Of a stretch of 64,000 nucleotides of DNA, positions 1-9,208 are shown piece by piece. The notes beneath the pieces were generated by a model, which did no database searches, was not told the origin of the DNA, and worked only from the letters and a program-made list of their open reading frames with translations. Position 1 is the first letter of the stretch. Each line of letters starts with the position of its first letter. This DNA is from Aeromicrobium sp. PE09-221 (GTDB lineage: Bacteria; Actinomycetota; Actinomycetes; Propionibacteriales; Nocardioidaceae): NCBI RefSeq assembly GCF_002174305.1, contig NZ_MIJB01000008.1:1-64000 (forward strand). The letters run 5' to 3'. A program made the translations under genes and the position numbers.

Positions 1-23
1 GACCTCACGGGAAAGGACGTCTC

Positions 24-110
24 GTGAGCGAGCGCAGCGAGCGAACCATGGGGCTCACCTCATGCCGCCATCAGCCTATGGTGCTTCTTCTTCAGGCGGT
101 GGCGGCATGA
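24..110 (+). CDS. 28-codon leader peptide, copy 1
   Basis: GTG-started frame of 28 codons preceded by AAAGGA as a plausible ribosome site. It begins VSERSERTMGLTSCR and ends LLLQAVAA; its TGA at 108-110 overlaps the ATG of the second copy at 107. The coding phase is supported by the independent copy at 29065, which has base changes but keeps frame, length and the stop/start overlap. The function is unknown. It could be a translational-coupling leader or an attenuator; no terminator or antiterminator hairpin is obvious. Confidence 0.55.
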   Translation: MSERSERTMGLTSCRHQPMVLLLQAVAA

Positions 111-189
111 GCGAGCGCAGCGAGCGAACCATGGGGCTCACCTCATGCCGCCATCAGCCTATGGTGCTTCTTCTTCAGGCGGTGGCGGC
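24..189 (+). repeat. two tandem copies of an 83-bp element
   Basis: Bases 24-106 and 107-189 are identical apart from the first base (GTG against ATG), and a third unit begins at 190 (ATGAG) before diverging into the oxidoreductase gene. A diverged copy lies at 29065-29147. Each unit is a complete small reading frame ending in an ATGA overlap with whatever follows, so the element behaves like a portable translational leader. Confidence 0.9.
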
Positions 190-193
190 ATGA
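107..193 (+). CDS. 28-codon leader peptide, copy 2, coupled to the oxidoreductase gene
   Basis: Same peptide as copy 1 with an ATG start. The stop TGA at 191-193 overlaps the ATG at 190 of the flavin oxidoreductase, so its translation is probably coupled to that gene, which otherwise has only a weak ribosome site (GGCGGTGG). The conserved features are the N-terminal SERSERTM segment, a TSCR motif near residue 13 and the hydrophobic LLLQAVAA end. Confidence 0.6.
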   Translation: MSERSERTMGLTSCRHQPMVLLLQAVAA

Positions 194-1563
194 GTGGGTA
201 TGACGTCACCATCGTCGGCGCCGGCGTCGTCGGCACGGCTATCGCCCGCGCGCTGAGCCGTTATGAGCTGGACATCGCGATCGTCGACGCGGCCCACGAT
301 GTCGGCGAGGGCACGAGCAAGGCGAACACCGCCATCCTGCACACCGGCTTCGATGCCAAGCCCGGGACCCTCGAGTCCCGGCTGGTCAGCCGCGGCTATG
401 CGCTGCTGGGTGACTACGCCGAGCGGACGGGCATTCCGATGGAACGCACCGGTGCCCTCCTCGTCGCCTGGACCGACGAGGAGCTCGAGAATCTGCCCGC
501 GCTGCGCGAGAAGGCGGAGCAGAACGGCTACGACGCCTGCGAGATCATCGACGCCACCGCCGTCTACGCGGCCCTGCCGCATCTGGGTCCCGGTGCCCTC
601 GGTGGCCTGACGGTGCCGGGTGAGACGATCATCTGCCCCTGGACACCGTCGATCGCCTACGCCACCGAGGCCGTCGACAACGGGGCCGCGCTGCTGCTCG
701 GACGCGAGGTCACCGGCGTCACCGTCGGTGACGAGTCCACGGTCGTGCACACCAGCCGCGGTGACGTCACGACCCGCTGGCTCATCAACGCCGCGGGGCT
801 CGGCGCAGATGTGCTCGATCGTGCCCTCGGCTTCGACCGCTTCACCGTCACGCCGCGACGCGGCGAACTGCTCGTCTTCGACAAGCTCGCCCGACCGCTG
901 GTCGACAAGATCGTCCTGCCCGTCCCGAGCAAGCTCGGCAAGGGCGTGCTGGTGAGTCCCACTGTGTACGGCAATGTCATGCTCGGCCCCACTGCCGAGG
1001 ATCTGCACGACAAGACGGCCACCGGCACCTCCGAGAACGGCTTCGCCTTCCTGCACGAGAAGGGCGAGCGGCTCATGCCGGCACTCTTCGAGGAGGAGGT
1101 CACGACCGCCTACGCCGGTCTACGGGCCGCGATCGATCACGGTGACTATCTGATCGAGCCCGATCCCTCGCAGCGCTATCTGCTGGTCGGTGGTATCCGG
1201 TCGACCGGCCTCACAGCCTCGATGGCCATCGCCGAGCACATCGAGGGCCTGCTCACCGACGCCGGTGTCGAGCTGCATCAGCGCGCCTCCCTCGCTGAGC
1301 CCCCGCGGATGCCGAATATCGGCGAGGCACGGCCCCGGCCCTACGAGCGAGACGAGGTCATCCGCCGCGATCCGGCCTATGGCGAGCTGGTGTGCTTCTG
1401 CGAGCGGGTGAGCTTCGGGGAGATCCGCGACGCGCTCTGCGCGACGGTGCCGGCGGTGGACCGTTCCGGCGTCAGCCGCCGCACGCGGGCCACGAACGGG
1501 CGCTGCCAGGGCTTCTACTGCGGCGCGGCCGTGGACGCCACGATCGAGGAGATGGTCCGATGA
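190..1563 (+). CDS. GlpA-like FAD oxidoreductase with C-terminal [2Fe-2S] domain
   Basis: A 457-residue DAO-family flavoprotein. The dinucleotide-binding motif VGAGVVGTAIAR is at the N-terminus, followed by the substrate domain of glycerol-3-phosphate dehydrogenase and L-2-hydroxyglutarate oxidase relatives. The last 60 residues form a BFD-like domain with C402, C404, C439 and C444 placed to hold a [2Fe-2S] cluster. The start at 190 is chosen because it overlaps the leader stop and begins just before the nucleotide-binding strand; upstream codons belong to the repeat. It overlaps the next flavoprotein by ATGA, as in GlpAB or opine-oxidase pairs. The substrate is not determined; an amino-acid-derived or polyol-phosphate compound is possible given the permease downstream. 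Confidence 0.85.
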   Translation: MSGYDVTIVGAGVVGTAIARALSRYELDIAIVDAAHDVGEGTSKANTAILHTGFDAKPGTLESRLVSRGYALLGDYAERTGIPMERTGALLVAWTDEELENLPALREKAEQNGYDACEIIDATAVYAALPHLGPGALGGLTVPGETIICPWTPSIAYATEAVDNGAALLLGREVTGVTVGDESTVVHTSRGDVTTRWLINAAGLGADVLDRALGFDRFTVTPRRGELLVFDKLARPLVDKIVLPVPSKLGKGVLVSPTVYGNVMLGPTAEDLHDKTATGTSENGFAFLHEKGERLMPALFEEEVTTAYAGLRAAIDHGDYLIEPDPSQRYLLVGGIRSTGLTASMAIAEHIEGLLTDAGVELHQRASLAEPPRMPNIGEARPRPYERDEVIRRDPAYGELVCFCERVSFGEIRDALCATVPAVDRSGVSRRTRATNGRCQGFYCGAAVDATIEEMVR

Positions 1564-2822
1564 GCGGCGAATACCGTGCCGATGTCGTGGTCATCGGCGG
1601 TGGTCCCTCTGGGCTGAGCGCCGCCACAGCGCTGCGCCGTCAGGGTGTCGGTCGCGTCCTCGTGCTGGAGCGAGAGCGCGAGGCCGGAGGCATCCCCCGG
1701 CATTCTGACCATTTGGGCTACGGCATCCGCGACCGTCGCCGGTTCATCAGCGGTCCCACATACGCGCGCCGGCTGGTGTCCGAGGCGACCGAGACCGGTG
1801 CGGAGATCCTCACCGGCACGATGGCTACCTCCTGGCGTGATGAGCGATCGCTCTATCTGACGAGCCCTCGGGGCCGTGAGATCGTGTCCGCCGACGCCAT
1901 CATCGTCGCGACCGGTGCGCGCGAGCGCCCACGACCCGCGCGGATGATCCCCGGGTCGCGTCCGGCGGGCGTCTACACCACCGGTGAGCTGCAGAACCGC
2001 GTCCATCTGCATCACGGCAGCGTCGGCAAGCAAGCCGTCATCGTCGGAGGCGAGCTCGTCTCGTGGTCGGCCGCGATGACCCTCAAGGAGGCCGGGTGCA
2101 CGCCCGCAGCGATGGTCACGCGCTACGACCGTCCCGAGTCCTACGGCGTGTTCAACCTGGGTGGGCGGCTCCTGTTCCGACCCGCTCTGGTGACGGGACA
2201 CCGCGTCACGCGTGTCCTGGGCCGGCGACGCGTCGAGGGGGTCGAGGTCGAGGACCTGGCGACCGGCGACCGGCGCGTGCTCGACTGCGACACGGTGGTC
2301 TTCACCGGGGACTGGATCCCCGACCACGAGCTCGTGCGCTCGGCGGGCATCGAGCTGGCACCCGATACCAAGGGGCCGCTGGTCGATGCGGCCGGCCGTA
2401 CCCGCCGTGAGGGCGTCTTCGCCGCGGGCAATGTCGTGCATCCGGTCGACACGGCGGACATCGCGGCCCTCGGCGGCACGCACGTCGCGGATGCCGTGCT
2501 GCGCTATCTCGGTGGGACGACAGCCGCCGCGGGTGGCCTGCGGCTGCTCGGCGACGCGTCCTTCCGCTGGGTATCCCCGGGCTTGATCGACCTATCCGCG
2601 GGCGTCCCCGCCCGCGGACGCATCGAGACCTGGGTCGACGATCTCGTGCGCTTCCCGCACGTGACGGTCACACAGGGTGACAGCGTCGTCACCCGCCGCC
2701 GTCTTCCCTGGCCGGCATCCCCGGGCCGGGTCTTCAGGATCCCCTGGGACGTCCTGAACGGCATCGCCCCGACCGGCGGCGACGTCCGCCTCCACCTCTC
2801 GCAAGACAAGGAACACCGATGA
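1560..2822 (+). CDS. FAD/NAD-dependent oxidoreductase, partner of the GlpA-like subunit
   Basis: A 420-residue pyridine-nucleotide-disulfide-type flavoprotein. VVIGGGPSGLSAATALRR binds FAD at the N-terminus, an IIVATGARER segment follows, and a second nucleotide site (VIVGGELVSWSAA) lies mid-protein. It resembles the smaller FAD subunit of hydrogen-cyanide synthase/opine-oxidase complexes and the GlpA/GlpB-associated oxidoreductases. The ATG at 1560 overlaps the upstream stop by 4 bp, and its own TGA overlaps the permease ATG, so the three genes form one operon. The two flavoproteins and the BFD cluster probably form one electron-transfer complex; this is inference from pairing. Confidence 0.82.
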   Translation: MSGEYRADVVVIGGGPSGLSAATALRRQGVGRVLVLEREREAGGIPRHSDHLGYGIRDRRRFISGPTYARRLVSEATETGAEILTGTMATSWRDERSLYLTSPRGREIVSADAIIVATGARERPRPARMIPGSRPAGVYTTGELQNRVHLHHGSVGKQAVIVGGELVSWSAAMTLKEAGCTPAAMVTRYDRPESYGVFNLGGRLLFRPALVTGHRVTRVLGRRRVEGVEVEDLATGDRRVLDCDTVVFTGDWIPDHELVRSAGIELAPDTKGPLVDAAGRTRREGVFAAGNVVHPVDTADIAALGGTHVADAVLRYLGGTTAAAGGLRLLGDASFRWVSPGLIDLSAGVPARGRIETWVDDLVRFPHVTVTQGDSVVTRRRLPWPASPGRVFRIPWDVLNGIAPTGGDVRLHLSQDKEHR

Positions 2823-4306
2823 GCAATGACCACCTCGGGACGGATGCGCCCGCCGGACACTATGAGCAGACGCTCGCCAAGGATCTGAGTCCCTTCACAC
2901 TGTTCGCCGTGGCCTTCGGCTTCGTGTCGATCGCGACGGGCATCTTCACGGCCTACGGATCGGTCCTCGCGACCTCCGGGCCGATGGGCATCTGGACGTG
3001 GCCGATCGTGGTCATCGGCCAGCTCGCCGTGGCGCTGATCTTCGGCGCGCTGGCCGCACGGGTCCCGGTCACCGGCTACGCCTATCAATGGGTCTCGCGC
3101 CTGGCCAATCCTGTGCTGGGCTGGATCATGGGGTGGATCTCGTTCACCTTCCTCGGCGTGGTCGTGGTGGCCGTGGACTACACGATCGCCTCGACGATCC
3201 TGCCGGTGCTGTTCGGCTATGTGGGCACGCAGGCCAATGCCTGGATCATCACCGCCGTCGTCATCACCCTGCAGGCCGCCCTCGTCTCGATGTCCACGCG
3301 GGCGACGCAGCGGGTCAACAATGGTGCGGTCACCATCCAGCTGATCGGCATGATCGGCCTGGTCGTCCTGCTCTTCGCCGTGGGCTTCACCACCGGCCAG
3401 TTCGAGTGGAGCACCCTGTTCAGCCGCGGCGATGTGCCCGCCGAGGGCTACTTCTCGCTCGGCGGGCTCACCGAGGCCGGACCGTGGGCGATGGGCTTCC
3501 TCCTCGGGGCTTTCACGATCGTCGGCTTCGAATCGGCCGCGAATCTGGCCGAGGAGACCCGCGATCCCGCGAATGTCGTCCCGAGGGCGATGTACCGGGC
3601 GGTCCTGACCCTCGGCATCATCGGCTTCCTCTTCCTCATCGCGGTGACCGGCCTGGCGGGAGACCCCGTCGCGCTCGCCGGATCCGCGACGCCGATCGCC
3701 GATATCATCCAGGGCGTGCTGGGCTCGTTCCTCGGCAAGGCGCTGCTGGTACTGGTGGTCATCTCGATCTTCTCCTGCGGCCTGGTCATCACGCTGAGCG
3801 GCTCGCGGCTCATCTGGGCGATGTCGCGGGACGAACGGTTCCCAGGCTGGCAGGCATTCCACCGCATCTCGCGCTCGCGCGGCACCCCCATGAACGCGAC
3901 CTTCATGATGTTCGCGGTCGGGCAGACCGTGCTCGCGGTGTTCGCCTTCTCCACCGACGCCCTGTTCGCGCTCTTCTCCGCGGCCACGCTGCTGCCGGCG
4001 ATCATCTACGCGTCGACCGTGGCGCTGTACATCGTCAAGCGCAAGGAGCTGCCGCCGACCCGTGGGTTCAGCCTCGGGCGTTGGGAGGTCCCGGTGCTGG
4101 TGGTCGCGGTCGTCTGGCTGGTGTGGGAGCTGCTGATCTTCCGCGATGCATCCTTCGCCAAGTCCTGGGCATATGTCGGTGTGATGGTGCTGATCGGCGC
4201 CGTCTACTTCGCGGTTCTGCTCGCCCGCAAGGGCGTCTCCGGGCTCACGATGCCCGACATGGAGTCGATCGATGCCGTGCTCGATGCCGAGCCCAAGGAG
4301 CACTAG
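2819..4306 (+). CDS. APC-superfamily amino acid/polyamine permease
   Basis: A 495-residue protein with about 12 hydrophobic membrane segments. The N-terminal stretch LSPFTLFAVAFGFVSIATG and the following GPMGIWTW/VTGYAYQW segments are characteristic of the amino acid-choline (ACT) branch of the APC superfamily. The C-terminus is cytoplasmic and acidic. It overlaps the preceding oxidoreductase by ATGA, so it likely imports the substrate of the two flavoproteins. That supports an amine, amino acid or choline-like substrate rather than a sugar phosphate, but specificity cannot be read from the sequence. Confidence 0.85.
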   Translation: MSNDHLGTDAPAGHYEQTLAKDLSPFTLFAVAFGFVSIATGIFTAYGSVLATSGPMGIWTWPIVVIGQLAVALIFGALAARVPVTGYAYQWVSRLANPVLGWIMGWISFTFLGVVVVAVDYTIASTILPVLFGYVGTQANAWIITAVVITLQAALVSMSTRATQRVNNGAVTIQLIGMIGLVVLLFAVGFTTGQFEWSTLFSRGDVPAEGYFSLGGLTEAGPWAMGFLLGAFTIVGFESAANLAEETRDPANVVPRAMYRAVLTLGIIGFLFLIAVTGLAGDPVALAGSATPIADIIQGVLGSFLGKALLVLVVISIFSCGLVITLSGSRLIWAMSRDERFPGWQAFHRISRSRGTPMNATFMMFAVGQTVLAVFAFSTDALFALFSAATLLPAIIYASTVALYIVKRKELPPTRGFSLGRWEVPVLVVAVVWLVWELLIFRDASFAKSWAYVGVMVLIGAVYFAVLLARKGVSGLTMPDMESIDAVLDAEPKEH

Positions 4307-4405
4307 GGTTCTGGACAGGTTCCGCGGACGGTCGAGTCGAGCCATCCTCGTTACGCTCGTCCGCTAGCGGAGCCTCATCGACCGGACGATTCGAGGAGGT
4401 CCACG

Positions 4406-5185
4406 GTGACGCAACTGGCCATCCCCGCCGAGCGGTGGGGCATCATCGAGCAGCAGCTCGCGGCCCGGGAGTTCGTGCGCACCGTGGACCTCGTCGACGT
4501 CCTGGGGGTCTCCATCGAGACCGTGCGGCGCGACCTCGCCGCGCTCGAGTCGCGGGGCACGCTGGTCCGGGTGCGCGGTGGCGCGGTCGCGGCCGGTCAC
4601 CATCCCCGGGCAGAGGGCAGCTATGGCGAGCGCAGTGCCAGCGGCCGCGATGAGAAGGCCCGGATCGGCCGGGCCGCCGCCGAGCTGATCGCCGACGACG
4701 CCACCATCATCATCGATGTCGGCACGACGGCGCTCCAGGTCGTCGCCGCCATGGCTCCCTCCTTCCAGGGTCTGCTGTTGACCGGCTCGCTGCCCGCCGC
4801 CACCCTCGCCTGCGAGCGCCTCTCCTGCGAGGTCGTCGTCCTCGGCGGGCGGGTGCGGCCGGGCGATCTGGCGGTCTCCGGAGGCCGGGCCGACCAGTTC
4901 CTCGGCGACTTCCGGCCTGATATCGCCTTCCTCGGATCCGGCGGCGTCGACGCCGTGGACGGCCTGACCGACTTCCACTACGAGGAGGCCCGGCTCCGCC
5001 AGCGGATGCTGGCGCTCTCCGCGCGCTCATGGGTGCTGGCCGATGGATCGAAGCACCGAGTGGTGGCCCCCGTGCATGTCGCGAACCTCGATCAGCTCGC
5101 CGGGCTCGTCACCGATGTCGAGCCCGGCGGCGATCTGGGAGCCGCGCTCGATGCCGCGGGTGTCGAGGTCCGCGTCGCCCGCTGA
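4406..5185 (+). CDS. DeoR-family transcriptional regulator
   Basis: A 259-residue regulator starting at GTG with a strong AGGAGG ribosome site at 4396-4401. Residues about 8-60 form the DeoR winged helix (VSIETVRRDLAALE, then VRVRGGAV). The rest is the DeoRC sensor domain, with the phosphosugar-isomerase-like IIDVGTTALQVVAAM segment. DeoR proteins usually repress a neighbouring catabolic operon and are released by a phosphorylated intermediate. It follows the permease after a 99-bp gap in the same direction, so it probably controls the oxidoreductase operon, perhaps from its own promoter. Confidence 0.9.
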   Translation: MTQLAIPAERWGIIEQQLAAREFVRTVDLVDVLGVSIETVRRDLAALESRGTLVRVRGGAVAAGHHPRAEGSYGERSASGRDEKARIGRAAAELIADDATIIIDVGTTALQVVAAMAPSFQGLLLTGSLPAATLACERLSCEVVVLGGRVRPGDLAVSGGRADQFLGDFRPDIAFLGSGGVDAVDGLTDFHYEEARLRQRMLALSARSWVLADGSKHRVVAPVHVANLDQLAGLVTDVEPGGDLGAALDAAGVEVRVAR

Positions 5186-5197
5186 GCGCCCCGGACC

Positions 5198-6016
5198 CTA
5201 TAAGGCCGTGACCTCGATGAGGAAGCTGTTACGGTCAGCCCGGTGGTACTCCAGGGTGTACTCCACCACCCGGTCCTCATGATCCCAGCTACGCCGCGTC
5301 ACCAGCATCAGCGGAGTGCCAGGCGGGACGTCAAGCAGGTCGGACTCCCACGGTGCGGACAACACCGGGTCGTAGCGCTGACGGGCTCGCGCTACCTCGA
5401 CTCCTGCCGCGGCGAGCGCAACACCCAGCGGACCCGTGGCCAGCAGCTCGTCGTCCACGGCGCCACCGACGGCTGTCGGCAGATGCACCACCTCGACCGA
5501 CACCGAACGCCCGCCGACGAACCGGACGCGTGCGGTCCGGGAGACCTCTTCGTCCTCGTCCACCGTCATCAGCTCACGCATCCGGTCGTTCGGGACGTGC
5601 ATGTCACGGTAGACCTCCCGATACGTCGACGCCTCTTCCGCCGATGTCACCATGCTCTCGGGCATCGACATGGTGTGGACCGTCTTCGGCTCGGCCACGA
5701 AGGTGCCGCGGCCGACGTGCCTCGTGATCAGATTCTGTCGCTCGAGCCGGTCGAGCACATGCCGGACCGTGGTCCGGCTGACACCGAACTGCTTGCACAT
5801 GTCGCGCTCCGCCGGGAGTCGGACCCCCGGGGCCAGCTCGCCGGAGTTGATGAGTGCCGCCAGTAGCCCGGTGAGCTCCATGTGAGCCGCCTGGGTCGCT
5901 GAGCCGGCACCCCGCCCGGGGCGTGGGGACGCGGCGATGTGAGACAGGTCCGCCGTGCTCGGCGTCGAGATCTGGGGAGTCTGCTCGCGGGAGGACGAAG
6001 CGTCATCATCGGCCAT
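5198..6016 (-). CDS. GntR-family regulator, HutC subfamily (UTRA domain)
   Basis: A 272-residue protein: a low-complexity Ser/Thr/Pro-rich N-terminus (about 40 residues), a GntR winged helix (about 45-112; VRLPAERDMCKQFGVSRTTV) and a UTRA effector domain (about 120-270). The ATG at 6016 is preferred over the GTG at 6022 because AGGAG sits 7 bases before it. It overlaps the 3' end of the cyclodeaminase-like gene by 11 bp and is the last gene of the importer operon. HutC/DasR-type regulators recognise TGGT...ACCA half-sites, and two such sites lie before the first gene of this operon (11928-11954), so autoregulation is likely. Confidence 0.9.
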   Translation of the reverse strand: MADDDASSSREQTPQISTPSTADLSHIAASPRPGRGAGSATQAAHMELTGLLAALINSGELAPGVRLPAERDMCKQFGVSRTTVRHVLDRLERQNLITRHVGRGTFVAEPKTVHTMSMPESMVTSAEEASTYREVYRDMHVPNDRMRELMTVDEDEEVSRTARVRFVGGRSVSVEVVHLPTAVGGAVDDELLATGPLGVALAAAGVEVARARQRYDPVLSAPWESDLLDVPPGTPLMLVTRRSWDHEDRVVEYTLEYHRADRNSFLIEVTAL

Positions 6017-6977
6017 GATCACGCTCCTGTCGCCGCCATGCTGCCGCGGCCAACGCGACGTCGAACATTCCCAGCCCCCACAAGTCGAAGACGATCCGTT
6101 CTCGCTCCGGCCGGTGGCCAGGAGGAGAATCGGGGATCAGATCCTCGAGAAGCTCGATCCGATCCGCCGACACCGCTCCCGCCCTGACGGCGCGTGCTGT
6201 CGAAGACAGATCATAGGACAGAAGCTGTCGATCCGTGGTCACCCAGCGTTCGCTCGTTCGAACCGCGGCCTCCGTCAGATCATTGAGCGATATCCCGATC
6301 ACGAGGCGGACCCCCACCACCATCTCCGGTGTGACGTAGGGGGTCACCGCATCGCTCGTCGCCAGCACCACGATCTCGTGGGAGACGACCGCCCGCTCGA
6401 CCGACGCGGCGACGTTCGCGCCCACGCCGTGACCGCGAAGCGTCTGGACCAGACGGTCGGCAGCCTTCTCATCCACGTCGAAGACCGCCACGGTCTCGAC
6501 CAGGGTGGGGTGCAGGGCGATCACGGTCTCCACGAGCGCCTGTGCCGATACACCCGCCCCCACCACCCCGAGGGAGACCGGAGCGGACGTCGGCACCAGC
6601 GACTCGATCGCCAGAGCGCCGACCGCCGCGGTGCGGACTGTACTGATGGAGGTCGCCTCGACGACCGCGCGCGAGCGACCGTCCTGGCGGTCGCTCAGCA
6701 GAACCGAGGCCGATGCCCGCGGCCGACCATGGCGGAGATTCTCCGGGTTGGCGCCGATCCACTTGACCCCGACGATGTCCTCAAGGGATGCCGGGTGAGC
6801 GACGAATCGATGCCCCGGTTCACCCACGGCCAAGGTCGACAACGGGCTGTCGAAAGCACTGCCTGCCCGTTTCGCGGCCAAGGTCCGACGCATCAGGTCG
6901 ACGGCGACGGCCGGCCCGAGCACTCCCGATTCCCGGACGTCATCGGCGCTCAGCACCGTGAGCGGGGAGACGGACAT
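6006..6977 (-). CDS. ornithine cyclodeaminase/mu-crystallin family protein
   Basis: A 323-residue protein of the OCD family. GVVGAGVSAQA (137-147) is the NAD(P)-binding glycine loop; K72 and R115 (TVRTAA) fit the family's conserved substrate-binding lysine and arginine. Members are ornithine or lysine cyclodeaminases, ketimine reductases, or amino-acid/opine dehydrogenases. The start codon shares one base with the stop of the upstream amidohydrolase (TGATG). Its place beside an acyl-amino-acid-type hydrolase and an oligoamine-like importer suggests it acts on the released amine or imino acid; the precise reaction is unknown. Confidence 0.82.
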   Translation of the reverse strand: MSVSPLTVLSADDVRESGVLGPAVAVDLMRRTLAAKRAGSAFDSPLSTLAVGEPGHRFVAHPASLEDIVGVKWIGANPENLRHGRPRASASVLLSDRQDGRSRAVVEATSISTVRTAAVGALAIESLVPTSAPVSLGVVGAGVSAQALVETVIALHPTLVETVAVFDVDEKAADRLVQTLRGHGVGANVAASVERAVVSHEIVVLATSDAVTPYVTPEMVVGVRLVIGISLNDLTEAAVRTSERWVTTDRQLLSYDLSSTARAVRAGAVSADRIELLEDLIPDSPPGHRPERERIVFDLWGLGMFDVALAAAAWRRQERDHGR

Positions 6978-8143
6978 CAGACCTCCTGCGCTGAAAGCCG
7001 CGCGTCGCCGACGACCACGCGACCTTCGAGGACCGTGGCGAGGGCGCGGACCGACTGATCGTGGGTCACGGTCTCGACGACCTGTTCGAGGAACTGCAGC
7101 TGTTCGAACTCGTAGGAGCCTCGCTCCACCGCCAGGACCGCTAGATTGGCCACAGCGCCCTCGCGCAGCTCGGCGAGCTCCGGCCGTCGAAGGACCGCAG
7201 CCGGGTTGGCGGTCACCGCGCGCAGGACCTCCTCGAAGGGCATGCCGATCGCCAGCATCTTCGACATCGTCGCGGTGAGCCCGAACACGGGTCCGTCGGC
7301 CGTGACCTCGGTGAGATCGCTGGAGATCGTATCGGGGTACAGGCCACGAGCGATGGCCTCGCGACCGACGCTGAAGTCGAGCCCCCCACGCCCGCAGCCC
7401 ACGTCGAGCACCACCCCGCGGGCTCGGGCGCGGAGCAGCGCGTCCCAGTTCTCCTGGCTCGCCACCACGGACTCGCGCGACCGGGAGAACACGTGTGTGA
7501 CGATGTCGCCCGGCCGCAGGGCATCGAGGATCTCGATGAGCGCGAGGCTCGGATCGAAGACGTGCACCATGAGCGGGACGCCGGTCCGGTCACCGGCCGC
7601 GAGAGCGCGCTGCAGCGCCTCGCGTGCGTTGTCCGGGTCCTCGCCGTTGACCCACCGGGAGAGGCGCAGCTTGATGCCGACGACGAAGTCACGGTGCTTC
7701 TCGACGGCCTCCGCGAGCAGGTCGACATCGGCGGTCCGCAGATCGTGAAGCTCACCCACCTCGTTGTGGATGATCCCGATCGTGGAGAGGTTGACGAAGG
7801 CGAAGAGATTTCCCCGGCCGATGCCTCGCGCGGTCTGCACGAGCCCGGGCAAGGTCAATGCGCCCGCGCTCCCGGCGTCCACGATGGTCGTCACACCGTC
7901 CCGGAAGCTGTAACGCCGCGGATCGTATCCCAGCGGCGTGGACCATCGGTAATAGTGCGTGTGCAGGTCGATGAGGCCGGGGAGGACGTGCGCTCCCTCG
8001 ACGTCCAGTACGTGGCGGGCGGGGGTCGTATCGGAGGCATCGAGGCTGACGATCATGCCGGCGTCGATCACGACATGGGTCTCGCGCGACGTGGACGTGA
8101 ACGGGTCGTGGACGAGGGCGTTGCGCAGGAGGAGGTCGTTCAT
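6977..8143 (-). CDS. amidohydrolase/deacetylase family metallohydrolase
   Basis: A 388-residue amidohydrolase-superfamily enzyme related to dihydroorotase-like deacetylases (the Atu3266/PRK09237 group). H61 and H63 (LHTH) follow the PGLIDLHTH strand; later metal ligands are probably in IKLRLSR, MVHVF and VTHVF, with the catalytic Asp in ISSDLTEV. These enzymes hydrolyse cyclic or linear amides, carbamoyl or acyl groups. The gene lies between the importer ATPase (12-bp gap) and the cyclodeaminase-like gene, so it probably opens or deacylates the imported compound. A dihydropyrimidinase or allantoinase role is not supported by overall likeness. Confidence 0.8.
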   Translation of the reverse strand: MNDLLLRNALVHDPFTSTSRETHVVIDAGMIVSLDASDTTPARHVLDVEGAHVLPGLIDLHTHYYRWSTPLGYDPRRYSFRDGVTTIVDAGSAGALTLPGLVQTARGIGRGNLFAFVNLSTIGIIHNEVGELHDLRTADVDLLAEAVEKHRDFVVGIKLRLSRWVNGEDPDNAREALQRALAAGDRTGVPLMVHVFDPSLALIEILDALRPGDIVTHVFSRSRESVVASQENWDALLRARARGVVLDVGCGRGGLDFSVGREAIARGLYPDTISSDLTEVTADGPVFGLTATMSKMLAIGMPFEEVLRAVTANPAAVLRRPELAELREGAVANLAVLAVERGSYEFEQLQFLEQVVETVTHDQSVRALATVLEGRVVVGDARLSAQEV

Positions 8144-8155
8144 GGGTCTCTTCTT

Positions 8156-9193
<1,038 letters not shown>

Positions 9194-9208
9194 AGGTGTC
9201 TCCAGAGG

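Noticed and set aside
24..189. CRISPR-like repeat
   Set aside because: Two identical 83-bp units with no spacers; they are translated tandem copies.
145..189. Upstream extension of the first oxidoreductase (start at 145)
   Set aside because: Those codons lie in the repeated leader element in another frame; homology begins after 190 and the ATGA overlap marks the start.
2504..4345. A 613-codon minus-strand frame opposite the permease
   Set aside because: Arg/Asp/Gly/His-rich shadow of a strongly supported membrane protein gene.
6977..8143. Dihydropyrimidinase or dihydroorotase for the pyrimidine pathway
   Set aside because: The fold is shared but the sequence is of the deacetylase-like group and the gene belongs to a separate importer operon.
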